This document shows positions 57,588-64,000 of a stretch of 64,000 nt of DNA, one piece after another (positions within the stretch are counted from its first letter, which is position 1; each line of letters opens with the position of its first letter). Under the pieces are notes generated by a model, which saw only the letters and a list, made by a program, of their open reading frames with translations, was not told the origin of the DNA and ran no database searches. Origin of the DNA: Paracoccus sp. MKU1 (GTDB taxonomy: Bacteria; Pseudomonadota; Alphaproteobacteria; Rhodobacterales; Rhodobacteraceae); contig NZ_LLWQ01000206.1 of the NCBI RefSeq assembly GCF_001447385.1, positions 771 to 64,770 on the forward strand. Reading direction: 5' to 3'. The position numbers and the translations under genes were made by a program.

Positions 57588-57616
57588 TTGCGTGCGTCAG
57601 CTACATATCCTAGACT
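57588..57616 (+). promoter_or_regulatory. Promoter for PhoH-like gene
   Basis: TTGCGT, 17 bp, TAGACT. No GTCAGAGA leader. Confidence 0.5.
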
Positions 57617-57648
57617 GGGGGCACACCTTCAAGCCAAGGATGGGCCAA

Positions 57649-58467
57649 ATGGGGAAGACACGCGCAACCGACCGGGTCAGCAAGCGGGAGGCGCGTCCCT
57701 CGCGCTATCACGACAAGCAGATAGAACAGGGGGTTTTCGCCGAGGACAGCCAGTCCCCAAAGACCCTGAAACGGGTCGTGGCAAAAACGAATAACCAGAT
57801 CGCCTATATGAGCGCCTTGAAGGGCAGGGCGCAGGTGATCTTCGTCTCCGGTCCGCCCGGAACCGGCAAGACCTACATGGCAGCCCACGTCGCCGCAGAG
57901 ATGTTCGCCGCCAAGGACGTTCGCCGGATCATCCTCGCCCGCCCGAACGTGCCTGCCGGGCCGACCCTCGGTCTGTTCGCTGGCACGCTGGAAGAGAAGA
58001 TCGCCCACTGGGCCGTGCCGCTGATCGAGGTGCTGACCGACGTGCTTGGTCGCTCCAAGGTGGAATACGCGCTGAAGAACAAGCAGATCGACATCGTCCC
58101 TTTCGAGACCATGCGCGGGCGGACTTTCGACAATGCTTTCGTCATCCTTGACGAGGGGCAGAACACCACGCCGGGCGAGATGGAGATGTTCTTGACCCGC
58201 CTCGGGGAGGGCTGCAAGGTGGTGGTCAACGGAGACATGGATCAGAAGGACATCTCCGGAATGTCGGGCCTCGCTCACGCGATCCGCGTCTCGAAAGAGT
58301 TCCAGATCGACGGCACCTGCCACGTCGCCTTCGGCATGGACGACATCGTGCGCTCCGGCATCTGCGGTGCGTTCACCCGGGCCTTCTGGTCTGTCCGTTC
58401 TCGGGGACCGGGGCCGTTCGGGAAGATGCAACCAGTTGCACCGATCCCGGTCTTCGACGCCGTATGA
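57649..58467 (+). CDS. phoH: PhoH-like ATPase
   Basis: 272 residues. Walker A SGPPGTGKTYMA near 66, ARPNVPAGPTLGLFAGTLEEK, FVILDEGQNTTPGEMEMFLTR (Walker B) near 165, and VVVNGDMDQKD are the PhoH signature. It is widespread in marine and other phages; an RNA helicase/ribonuclease-linked or stress role is proposed but not settled. AAGGA at 57635-57639 favours ATG 57649 over 57640. The tail carries an operator in frame (MQPVAP). Confidence 0.87.
   Translation: MGKTRATDRVSKREARPSRYHDKQIEQGVFAEDSQSPKTLKRVVAKTNNQIAYMSALKGRAQVIFVSGPPGTGKTYMAAHVAAEMFAAKDVRRIILARPNVPAGPTLGLFAGTLEEKIAHWAVPLIEVLTDVLGRSKVEYALKNKQIDIVPFETMRGRTFDNAFVILDEGQNTTPGEMEMFLTRLGEGCKVVVNGDMDQKDISGMSGLAHAIRVSKEFQIDGTCHVAFGMDDIVRSGICGAFTRAFWSVRSRGPGPFGKMQPVAPIPVFDAV
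58427..58440. promoter_or_regulatory. Operator palindrome inside PhoH tail, CA form
   Basis: TGCAACCAGTTGCA is read as MQPVAP and lies 36 bp upstream of the next -35 box. Confidence 0.6.
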
Positions 58468-58476
58468 AGAAAAGTG

Positions 58477-58505
58477 TTGACTAACAATATAGGGTGTTGT
58501 ATAAA
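58477..58505 (+). promoter_or_regulatory. Promoter for 58530-59608 unit
   Basis: TTGACT, 17 bp, TATAAA, then GGTCTTGTCAGAGAGGACGAGACC. Confidence 0.87.
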
Positions 58506-58529
58506 GGTCTTGTCAGAGAGGACGAGACC

Positions 58530-58865
58530 ATGAGGCATGACCAGAAGCGCCAGCCGATACCGGCGGCGACCAGAGCGGGGCGTATCGCCCAGAATAATCG
58601 GAGACAGGACAGGCCCGCCGCCTCCCTCTCTGACACGTCGGATTGGCGGGCCTTGGGCGCGGAGACGGGGAAACGGTTCTCCGCGCCCGATAATTCCCCC
58701 TTGGTGGACGTGGACTATTCGTCGCTTGAGGTCCGCGTTCTGGCGCGGATGGATGCCCGCCGCCGGGATGATAAACGCCATATCCTGAAAGCTCTCTACT
58801 CCGGGGGCGAGGGTCGCGCCACAGGAAGAAAACTCTCTAAGCCCGAACCGCAGGATTTGCCATGA
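58530..58865 (+). CDS. Small protein with a PolA motif-A-like segment
   Basis: 111 residues. The first half is basic and disordered. VDVDYSSLEVRVLARMDARRRDD resembles motif A of family A DNA polymerases (DYSxxELRxLA) followed by a helix, yet no other polymerase part is present. It differs from the phage's own polymerase motif A (SDLSQAELRIAAWMA), so it is not a simple copy. Overlaps the next gene by 4 bp. Confidence 0.6.
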   Translation: MRHDQKRQPIPAATRAGRIAQNNRRQDRPAASLSDTSDWRALGAETGKRFSAPDNSPLVDVDYSSLEVRVLARMDARRRDDKRHILKALYSGGEGRATGRKLSKPEPQDLP

Positions 58866-59608
58866 GCATTATGATCAAACCCGACGACCTGTCCAAATAC
58901 GAGTGCTTCAATATCTCGGACAGGCTTGGGAACCACGTCACGATCATGGTCAAAGGCGAGGTTCGCACATGGCGTTTGGATGGACAGACCAGTTTCACCA
59001 TCAGCCTAAAAATTCTCGGGGACTTCGGATGCTATGAGCATTTCTGGTCTCACGCGGGGGGAGAGGGCGAAACGTGGTGGGGATGGCTCCACAGCACAGA
59101 TCGGCATTATTTCATGCAGAAACTGGTCGGCAGCAGCGCGTGGGAGTTCGATTGGGATACCTCCATCAAGGAGACCATCCGCACGGTTCGGGAATGGCGC
59201 AAGGACGGCACCCTGTCCCGCTCGCAGGCACAGGAGGTCATGGATCAGATCAGGAACAGGGACCACGACACGATGGGCGCGGAAGGCTTCTGCCAGCTTC
59301 TCTCCGGGGTGACTTATGAGACCCCGTCCCGAGAGGAGCGCATCCGGAAGGAACGCGAGGATGCGAAGTGGAAACTGAAATGGGCCTTAACCGAGGGTTC
59401 GAGACGGGAAGCCCATGGGGCCTTGCGCCGCATCCGAGAGTTCGGCCCGATCAGCGACTTCCGCAGCGAATGCGCCTTCCCGGAATATTACGAGATGACT
59501 TGCACCCGTATGAAACCCCGTCTGGTTCAGTTCTGGGACACCATCTGGCGGCCCTTCATCGAACAGGCCAAGGCCACCGAAGGGTTCAAAAAGGAAGTCG
59601 CCGCCTAG
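58862..59608 (+). CDS. Hypothetical protein, 248 residues
   Basis: A larger accessory protein without a recognised family. The N-terminal part is aromatic-rich (CYEHFWSHAGGEGETWWGWLH), the middle is a charged helix (REERIRKEREDAKWKLKWAL), and the C-terminus is helical. Coupled to the PolA-motif protein. Confidence 0.6.
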   Translation: MSIMIKPDDLSKYECFNISDRLGNHVTIMVKGEVRTWRLDGQTSFTISLKILGDFGCYEHFWSHAGGEGETWWGWLHSTDRHYFMQKLVGSSAWEFDWDTSIKETIRTVREWRKDGTLSRSQAQEVMDQIRNRDHDTMGAEGFCQLLSGVTYETPSREERIRKEREDAKWKLKWALTEGSRREAHGALRRIREFGPISDFRSECAFPEYYEMTCTRMKPRLVQFWDTIWRPFIEQAKATEGFKKEVAA

Positions 59609-59645
59609 TAGGGCTGCATAACAGAAACGGAAAGGAGCTTTTCGC

Positions 59646-60014
59646 ATGAGCGAAGACGATCTGAATGCTAATGTCGATCAGAACGCGCTGGCGGTTATCA
59701 ACATCGTGGACAAAGAGGGGGCCAATCCGCACATCGCGCACGAGGTCGATGGCAGCGTCATCCTACCGATCTTGAAATTGCAGATCGACGCCGAGGGGAA
59801 ATCCGCCCTGCTGTATAGCCGGGACAAGGAAATTCACGTCATGTCCGAGGACGCCGACTTTGTCGGATACCTGCGGAACGCTTCGCAGTCCGGGCCGTTG
59901 AGCAAGTGCTTCGTCCGTCTCATCGACATGGAGTTCGAGTCCGACGGCAAGCGCGCCCGGGGTCAAGTGGTCGGGAAGGTCTATGCCGCTGATGACCCCA
60001 TCTGGGAGGAATGA
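59646..60014 (+). CDS. Hypothetical protein
   Basis: 122 residues, acidic, likely one alpha/beta domain (VILPILKLQIDAEGKSALLY). AAAGGAGC precedes the ATG. Unrecognised. Confidence 0.58.
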   Translation: MSEDDLNANVDQNALAVINIVDKEGANPHIAHEVDGSVILPILKLQIDAEGKSALLYSRDKEIHVMSEDADFVGYLRNASQSGPLSKCFVRLIDMEFESDGKRARGQVVGKVYAADDPIWEE

Positions 60015-60015
60015 T

Positions 60016-60029
60016 TGCAACGGGTTGCA
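60016..60029. promoter_or_regulatory. Operator palindrome, GG form
   Basis: TGCAACGGGTTGCA follows the 59646 stop by one base and lies 11 bp upstream of the -35 box. Confidence 0.75.
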
Positions 60030-60040
60030 CGAGATTGTCA

Positions 60041-60069
60041 TTGACAAACAATCTTGGGGTCGCTAAAGT
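60041..60069 (+). promoter_or_regulatory. Promoter for 60099 gene
   Basis: TTGACA, 17 bp, TAAAGT, then CTAAGTGTCAGAGAGGGAAGGA. Confidence 0.78.
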
Positions 60070-60098
60070 CTAAGTGTCAGAGAGGGAAGGACGACACG

Positions 60099-60326
60099 AT
60101 GGTAGACGCATCCCAGCACACGGATATGGAAGGTCTGGACCTGCGCCAGCGCCTCGCGGAAATCGACAAGACCCATGCCGAGATCAGCAAACTCCTTGCC
60201 GAGACCCGCAAGATCGCTCGCGAAGCGACGTGGGTTCCGGTCGTGGTCGGCAGCACCGCCATGACGGCAATAGCCGGTGTGATCGGCGCGGCTCTTGCGC
60301 TCACGCTCAAGCTGATCGGGAACTAG
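60099..60326 (+). CDS. Small membrane-anchored helical protein
   Basis: 75 residues: an amphipathic coiled-coil (LRQRLAEIDKTHAEISKLLAE) then a C-terminal membrane helix (VVGSTAMTAIAGVIGAALAL). The layout resembles tail-anchored phage membrane proteins such as holin-like or antiholin proteins. Confidence 0.62.
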   Translation: MVDASQHTDMEGLDLRQRLAEIDKTHAEISKLLAETRKIAREATWVPVVVGSTAMTAIAGVIGAALALTLKLIGN

Positions 60327-60330
60327 GGGA

Positions 60331-60353
60331 GGGCCGACAGGCCCTTTTCTTTT
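60331..60353 (+). terminator. Terminator after 60099 gene
   Basis: GGGCC / GGCCC stem with GACA loop, then TTTTCTTTT. Confidence 0.8.
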
Positions 60354-60363
60354 CCCCTATGTG

Positions 60364-60392
60364 TTGACAAACAATCTATAACATGGTATTAA
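60364..60392 (+). promoter_or_regulatory. Promoter for 60439-61736 unit
   Basis: TTGACA, 17 bp, TATTAA, then GGTCTTGTCAGAGACC. No palindrome nearby. Confidence 0.83.
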
Positions 60393-60438
60393 GGTCTTGT
60401 CAGAGACCGCGCCAACAGGTGCCTTCAAGGAGGGGCAG

Positions 60439-60666
60439 ATGGATCACGCCTTTTTCATTCTTGGTTGCAAGAAGGACAGCCCGGATCGCTTTTGGAACGA
60501 GAGCCAGCGTCGATGGGCGGATAAGCGAGCCGAAGCGACGCTCTACGCCCGTCAGGACGAAGCCATCCGCGCGTCGCGCAAGGTGCATCGCAACGGCGAG
60601 GCGGCACCCGGCGTCGCCGTCCGCATCAAATACCTGAAGGTCGAGGGGGTGCCCCGTGCTGATTAA
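60439..60666 (+). CDS. Small basic hypothetical protein
   Basis: 75 residues, Arg/Ala-rich helical middle (NESQRRWADKRAEATLYARQ). AGGAGGGGCAG precedes the ATG. Overlaps the next gene by 11 bp. Confidence 0.58.
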   Translation: MDHAFFILGCKKDSPDRFWNESQRRWADKRAEATLYARQDEAIRASRKVHRNGEAAPGVAVRIKYLKVEGVPRAD

Positions 60667-61021
60667 GGCGTTACTGATCGACCCCTTCCACGGGGAAGAC
60701 GAACCTATGATCCGGGAAATCGAGATCGAGAACGATCTGAAGGCGATCTACGCTGCGCTTAGCCATCCGCTGCACCCGGTCAGCGGCATAGCGGTGGTTC
60801 GTGGCCCGGCAGGGCACCACATCTTTGTGGACGACGAGGGGCTGTTCAAAGACCCAAAATATTGGTTCGAGGTTCAGGGCTTCCCGCAGGCTCTGGCCGG
60901 TCGCGGGCTGGTTACCAGAACCGATGGCAGAGGGGAGACGGTGTCCGCCACCATCCCGGCCAGTGTTCTGGCCCAGACCGTGCGGCGCTATGTCGTGAGG
61001 GGGAAGAACGGTGATCGCTAG
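60656..61021 (+). CDS. DUF3846-like protein
   Basis: 121 residues from GTG 60656 (LIKALLIDPFHGEDEPMIREIEIENDL). An Asp-Pro start followed by a regulatory-like helix and FVDDEGLFKD recalls DUF3846, a small family on phages and plasmids with unknown function. Overlaps the next gene by 11 bp. Confidence 0.55.
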   Translation: MLIKALLIDPFHGEDEPMIREIEIENDLKAIYAALSHPLHPVSGIAVVRGPAGHHIFVDDEGLFKDPKYWFEVQGFPQALAGRGLVTRTDGRGETVSATIPASVLAQTVRRYVVRGKNGDR

Positions 61022-61736
61022 AGATCGGATCGGAGCCGTGATCGCGCAATCCCCTCGCATCGCCTCTCTACCACGAGACCGACGCGGGCTGCCCATCCCC
61101 TACGTTGTCTTCCGGGATGACGCTGGGAACCCGGACTTCATCGTCAATGACATTCGCCGAGTTCTGGAATGCCTGTCCAAGGGCCTGTGCGGCGTCTGTG
61201 GGCAGGGAATGGACCGGGACGATGTCTGGATGATCGGCGGGCCGGGATCAGCACTGGACCCGCGCGGGATGTATAACGACGGTCCGGTGCATCACGAATG
61301 CGGAGCCGCTTCGCTGCGCATGTGCCCTTACCTCGCTATCCGGCGGCACAAGGGCATGAAGCCCGTTGCCAAGCAATCTGTGCTGTCCAAGATGGTCGAG
61401 GACGGAAAGGCGCTCGGGTTTGTTGACCCGACCATGGACCCGAACAAACCGGAGAGTTTCATCCTCGGTCGCGTTGATGGCCTCGCCGCCGTAGGGAGCC
61501 AGCATGATTTTCGGCTTATTCCGAACCGTCCCTTCATAGAGATCGAGGAGTGGGCTGGTGGAACGGTGATCCAGCAAGCTCGCCTCGGACAGGTTGGCAT
61601 GGACGCGATCATGGAAGCATATCGCCTTGACGGTGAGCGGCGGATGAAATCGCGCGGCGAGACGATCTTCAATCTCGCGCCTTTCCAGCTTCTCGCATGG
61701 AGTGGCGGTCTGTCGGGTGAATTTCCTTGGACCTGA
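61011..61736 (+). CDS. Cys-motif hypothetical protein
   Basis: 241 residues from GTG 61011. The CGVCGQGMD, HHECGAASLRMCPYL series is a zinc-binding pattern common in phage hypotheticals of unknown role. The rest is alpha/beta. It is the last gene of the 60439 unit. Confidence 0.6.
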   Translation: MIARDRIGAVIAQSPRIASLPRDRRGLPIPYVVFRDDAGNPDFIVNDIRRVLECLSKGLCGVCGQGMDRDDVWMIGGPGSALDPRGMYNDGPVHHECGAASLRMCPYLAIRRHKGMKPVAKQSVLSKMVEDGKALGFVDPTMDPNKPESFILGRVDGLAAVGSQHDFRLIPNRPFIEIEEWAGGTVIQQARLGQVGMDAIMEAYRLDGERRMKSRGETIFNLAPFQLLAWSGGLSGEFPWT

Positions 61737-61752
61737 CTCCATTACAAATGTG

Positions 61753-61781
61753 TTGACGAATAAATTGGAATTTCATATACT
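61753..61781 (+). promoter_or_regulatory. Promoter for 61808-63390 unit
   Basis: TTGACG, 17 bp, TATACT, then GATCTTGTCAGAGAGGAAGG. Confidence 0.85.
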
Positions 61782-61807
61782 GATCTTGTCAGAGAGGAAG
61801 GCAGATC

Positions 61808-62254
61808 ATGGATTGCAACTTGTTTCAGATTGCGGATGACCGCGACGAAGAGGGAGGCCACGAGGTCTTCGACTTCAGCCACCCGGAAGATGTCATGTTC
61901 GAGGTGGTTGAATATGACCCCCTCTGGAAGAAGTTCGGCTGGAAAAATTTCAAGGTGGACGGGACATTGATTGTCAGCGATGCCGATGTCGTTGGAGCCG
62001 CGAGCTACGAGAATAGCTACGGCGGCTTTCTGGACTACACCGTCGAGAGTCTTGCCGATTGCCCGCGCCGTGAAGGGATTTTCGTGCTGGAAGACGTCAC
62101 CGCGATCTATCGTCGTGGCGATGGCTGGACCACCGACGACGACATGGACTTCGATGCGGGGATCACCCGCCCGGCGACCATCGAAGAGATCGTATCCGAC
62201 TGGTGCGGGTCCGCTTTCGACTTCTGGGCATCCGAGCGGGAGAACGTGGCGTGA
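61808..62254 (+). CDS. Acidic hypothetical protein
   Basis: 148 residues, very acidic (about a quarter Asp/Glu) and aromatic, single domain. Such composition occurs in DNA-mimic inhibitors, but no family is recognised. Overlaps the next gene by 4 bp. Confidence 0.58.
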   Translation: MDCNLFQIADDRDEEGGHEVFDFSHPEDVMFEVVEYDPLWKKFGWKNFKVDGTLIVSDADVVGAASYENSYGGFLDYTVESLADCPRREGIFVLEDVTAIYRRGDGWTTDDDMDFDAGITRPATIEEIVSDWCGSAFDFWASERENVA

Positions 62255-62700
62255 AACCGACCAGAACCCCACGCTGCGAGCACGGCAACAGACACACCAA
62301 GGAAACCACGGGTGGGATCGTGACGTCGCGAGTGCCGATGAAGCCATGCAAACCTGTGCTCTGCATCGAATGCCCGCTGCGCCGTGACGCTGCACCCGGT
62401 TACCTCGGCGGCTACACGCCGGAAATGTATCTGGACGCGATGCACTCCCCCGCTTCCATCGCCTGCCACATGTCGCCCGGGTTTCAGGACCGCGACGTGA
62501 GTCGTCAGCATCATTGCACAGGTGTTGCCGCCTATCGGGCGAATGTCGGTCACATCGCACAGGTCGGAGGCGTTCCCACGCACGCGCACCTGTCCACCCA
62601 GATCGCCGGGCAAGCCCCGGACGTTCCGGAGAACGTCTTCTCCTCCCCCGAAGAATTCGTCTCCTATCACATGCCCCATCAGACAGGAGAGCCGCAATGA
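62251..62700 (+). CDS. Cys/His-rich protein, DUF6283-like
   Basis: 149 residues from GTG 62251 in a GTGA overlap. PCKPVLCIECPLRRDAAPGYLGGY, then ACHMSPGFQ and HHCTGVAAY, give the same Cys/His order as the 41883 protein but with a longer C-terminus. Metal binding likely, function unknown. Confidence 0.58.
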   Translation: MKPTRTPRCEHGNRHTKETTGGIVTSRVPMKPCKPVLCIECPLRRDAAPGYLGGYTPEMYLDAMHSPASIACHMSPGFQDRDVSRQHHCTGVAAYRANVGHIAQVGGVPTHAHLSTQIAGQAPDVPENVFSSPEEFVSYHMPHQTGEPQ

Positions 62701-62951
62701 TCATCGCGGGCGCAATCCTTTATGTGCTTCTGGTCCTCCCGCTTTCGGCCTTCATCCATGGCATCGGGGTCATGGCCCTGCGGCCAGCACAGTGCCCTCC
62801 GTCTCGCACCATGCGCGGGGCAGGGTGGTTCGCATCAACGTGGCACTACCCACTGGCTGCCGCATGGCCGGTGACATTGCCCCTGACCTACCTTCTGGCG
62901 CTGACGGTGATCGTCCGAGAGACCCGCGCCAACATGAAGAAATCCCGTTAA
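62697..62951 (+). CDS. Small membrane protein
   Basis: 84 residues with two or three hydrophobic segments (about 2-22 and 48-72). Overlaps the previous gene by 4 bp. Confidence 0.58.
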   Translation: MIIAGAILYVLLVLPLSAFIHGIGVMALRPAQCPPSRTMRGAGWFASTWHYPLAAAWPVTLPLTYLLALTVIVRETRANMKKSR

Positions 62952-62985
62952 CCGTCCGACAGGACATCACCCCAGAGGAGACGCA

Positions 62986-63390
62986 ATGCGACCCCAAGCA
63001 CTCAACGCCGATGACTACCAGATCGAAGACCGCCCGGACGAAGGGAGGGTCGTGCTGTTCAAGCCGGAAGACGAAGAGCCGCTTTTCAAGGTGGAGATGG
63101 CGCACCTCGACGGCCTTGATGACGATCAGACCCGTGGCGTTTTCGAGGCCATGATCGACGCCCTGAATACCGGCGTGCAGATCGGCTACAACGTCGGCAT
63201 CAACGACGGTGTCGAACACGCCAAGGATATGGTGGCGGGCACACTCGGTCTCGCGAGCGCCCGCGACATCCAGCGTGTCGAAGGCAAGCTCGACCAGCTT
63301 CTTCCGCAGCCGGAGCCGCCCAAGGAGGTGACCCCGGCCAACAACCCGACGCCGGTGCGCAGACGCTCGAACCGCAGGGGCAAGAAGTAA
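62986..63390 (+). CDS. Hypothetical helical protein
   Basis: 134 residues; a central helix pair (FEAMIDALNTGVQIGYNVGI, VEGKLDQLLPQPEPP) and a basic tail (RRRSNRRGKK). CAGAGGAGACGC precedes the ATG. Unrecognised. Confidence 0.58.
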   Translation: MRPQALNADDYQIEDRPDEGRVVLFKPEDEEPLFKVEMAHLDGLDDDQTRGVFEAMIDALNTGVQIGYNVGINDGVEHAKDMVAGTLGLASARDIQRVEGKLDQLLPQPEPPKEVTPANNPTPVRRRSNRRGKK

Positions 63391-63415
63391 GCAGGCAAGG
63401 GCACCCTCAAGACTA

Positions 63416-63444
63416 TTGACGTTGAATCTGTATTGAGGTAGGTT
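63416..63444 (+). promoter_or_regulatory. Promoter of second putative small RNA
   Basis: TTGACG, 17 bp, TAGGTT, located 25 bp after the last stop and followed by a gene-free, structured stretch. Confidence 0.55.
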
Positions 63445-63529
63445 GAAGTCCTCCTGACAGTCGATCATCGGGTCGATGGGTGTGCCTAAGTCTCTGACAG
63501 GATTGGGAATACAGGAGAGGGTGCAATCC

Positions 63530-63553
63530 GGTGCAACGGGTTGCACCTTTTTT
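63530..63553 (+). terminator. Terminator containing the operator palindrome
   Basis: The operator extended by one or two bases on each side (GGTGCAAC / GTTGCACC) is followed by TTTTTT. The same bases thus serve as DNA site and RNA hairpin. Confidence 0.75.
63532..63545. promoter_or_regulatory. Operator palindrome, GG form
   Basis: TGCAACGGGTTGCA lies 27 bp upstream of the next -35 box and inside the terminator stem. Confidence 0.7.
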
Positions 63554-63572
63554 CTTGCCCAGTCGAAAACTA

Positions 63573-63601
63573 TTGACGAATAATATAAGAAGTGTTATTT
63601 A
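63573..63601 (+). promoter_or_regulatory. Promoter for GNAT gene
   Basis: TTGACG, 17 bp, TATTTA, then AGAGGCGTTGGAGGATG without GTCAGAGA. Confidence 0.7.
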
Positions 63602-63623
63602 AGAGGCGTTGGAGGATGATCTG

Positions 63624-64000
63624 ATGCCTACAGGTGTAAACCCGACCACACTAGACCAAGCCGCCATGGAAAGATACCAGCAGCTAATCGACGAATTGCT
63701 CGCTGGTGGGGCAGGGGGCTTCGATCTGCTGCAAGACAATGACTCGCCTTATTGGATTGCAGCCGTGCCGGGAAACGGCGGGCCAGTGGCGCTGTTCGCG
63801 ATGGGATGGTGGCTGGACCGAGTCACGATCAATGAGATCATGGTCTTACCAGAGCACCGGAGAAGGGGCATCGCCCGGCGCATTCTCTCGGAAATCCTTG
63901 CCAAAACAGACGCTTTGCGACTTACGGTTGAGCTAACCGTGGACCCGCTTGACTCCGGGTCCGGAGGCCCGAGCCGCGACGATCTGTCGCGTTTCTACGC
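63624..64000 (+). CDS. GNAT-family acetyltransferase, 3' end cut by window
   Basis: 125 codons are visible from ATG 63624, 6 bases after TTGGAGGAT, and the frame is open to the window edge. INEIMVLPEHRRRGIARRILSEIL is the GNAT acetyl-CoA loop (RxxGIA). The following GPSRDDLSRFY resembles the late GNAT region with conserved Tyr. Substrate unknown. Mu Mom also has a GNAT fold, but this sequence reads like an ordinary N-acetyltransferase. Confidence 0.75.
   Translation, partial: MPTGVNPTTLDQAAMERYQQLIDELLAGGAGGFDLLQDNDSPYWIAAVPGNGGPVALFAMGWWLDRVTINEIMVLPEHRRRGIARRILSEILAKTDALRLTVELTVDPLDSGSGGPSRDDLSRFY

Larger units (their letters stand above)
63450..63556 (+). ncRNA. Putative antisense small RNA ending in an operator-built terminator
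   Basis: The stretch has a promoter in front, no credible open frame, and an intrinsic terminator at its end, so a discrete RNA of about 105 nt is plausible. TCTCTGACAGG (63491-63501) is perfectly complementary over 11 nt to the leader at 8194-8204 and over 8 nt to GTCAGAGA in most leaders. CTCCTG (63451-63456) can pair with CAGGAG (63512-63517), which competes with GGATTG/CAATCC pairing (63500-63505, 63524-63529). That suggests two alternative folds. Confidence 0.5.

Noticed and set aside
2893..63545. The repeated palindrome as a CRISPR, transposon end or integration site
   Set aside because: Copies are dispersed singly over 60 kb without spacers or target duplications, and track promoters instead.
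63706..63936. Alternative frame over the GNAT gene
   Set aside because: The frame from 63624 carries the GNAT motif and a ribosome site; the other frame has neither.
1..64000. tRNA genes
   Set aside because: I looked for cloverleaf-like GC stems with TTCGA arms in gaps and found none convincing by eye. A dedicated tRNA scan would be decisive.
63624..64000. GNAT gene as a Mom-type DNA modification enzyme
   Set aside because: The visible sequence has ordinary GNAT RxxGIA features and no Mom-specific resemblance I can see. The C-terminal part is cut off.

Overview
The window is part of a large tailed double-stranded DNA phage genome. It is GC-rich (about 60% by eye), every gene I accept reads rightward, and genes are packed with many 4-bp ATGA/GTGA overlaps. 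A B12-dependent (class II) ribonucleotide reductase, the codon use and a small RNA carrying the CCUCCUCCC loop known from Rhodobacter 'cuckoo' RNAs point to an alphaproteobacterial host, most likely Rhodobacteraceae. That host assignment is inference. Only one virion gene (a tail fibre or central tail protein cut by the left edge) and the terminase genes are present, so portal, capsid and tail genes lie outside and the genome is larger than 64 kb.

Layout. 1-5.5 kb: repeat-rich tail protein, small membrane protein, dNMP kinase, then a lysis cassette (holin, SAR-type endolysin, nested spanin pair). 5.6-9.3 kb: a Ycf46-like AAA ATPase with DUF1257 (Ycf35-like) and DUF2997 genes. 9.3-28 kb: replication and recombination: a winged-helix initiator-like protein, a degenerate loader-like protein, DnaB helicase, a DNA polymerase I with a UDG-like N-terminus, primase, SSB, an intein-containing helicase, RecA, a Hjc-like nuclease, a Cas4/RecB-like nuclease and RuvC. 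28-37 kb: ribonucleotide reductase, an asparagine-synthetase-like enzyme, an M15-like protein, two ParB-fold proteins (one fused to a methyltransferase-like domain) and a CmoA-family (carboxy-SAM synthase) protein. I read this as a candidate DNA-hypermodification cassette. 37-40.2 kb: terminase subunits. 40.2-64 kb: about 50 small accessory genes in many short transcription units, among them YefM-YoeB, a possible Acb2-like anti-CBASS protein, an N6-adenine-type methyltransferase, DUF4031, PhoH and a GNAT cut by the right edge.

Regulation is the most striking global feature. I count 36 copies of the palindrome TGCAACNNGTTGCA plus four one-mismatch variants, mostly 7-20 bp upstream of sigma70-like promoters and some inside coding sequence. 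About 33 promoters share TTGAC(A/G)AA at -35, a 17-bp spacer and a TATAAA-like -10. Most give a leader with the same 5' motif GTCAGAGA followed by AGGAGACC around the ribosome binding site. Two gene-free stretches, each behind its own promoter, carry sequence complementary to that leader or to Shine-Dalgarno sites. They look like trans-acting small RNAs aimed at the phage's own mRNAs. The accessory region therefore looks like one coordinated regulon of many promoters, one operator and one leader.
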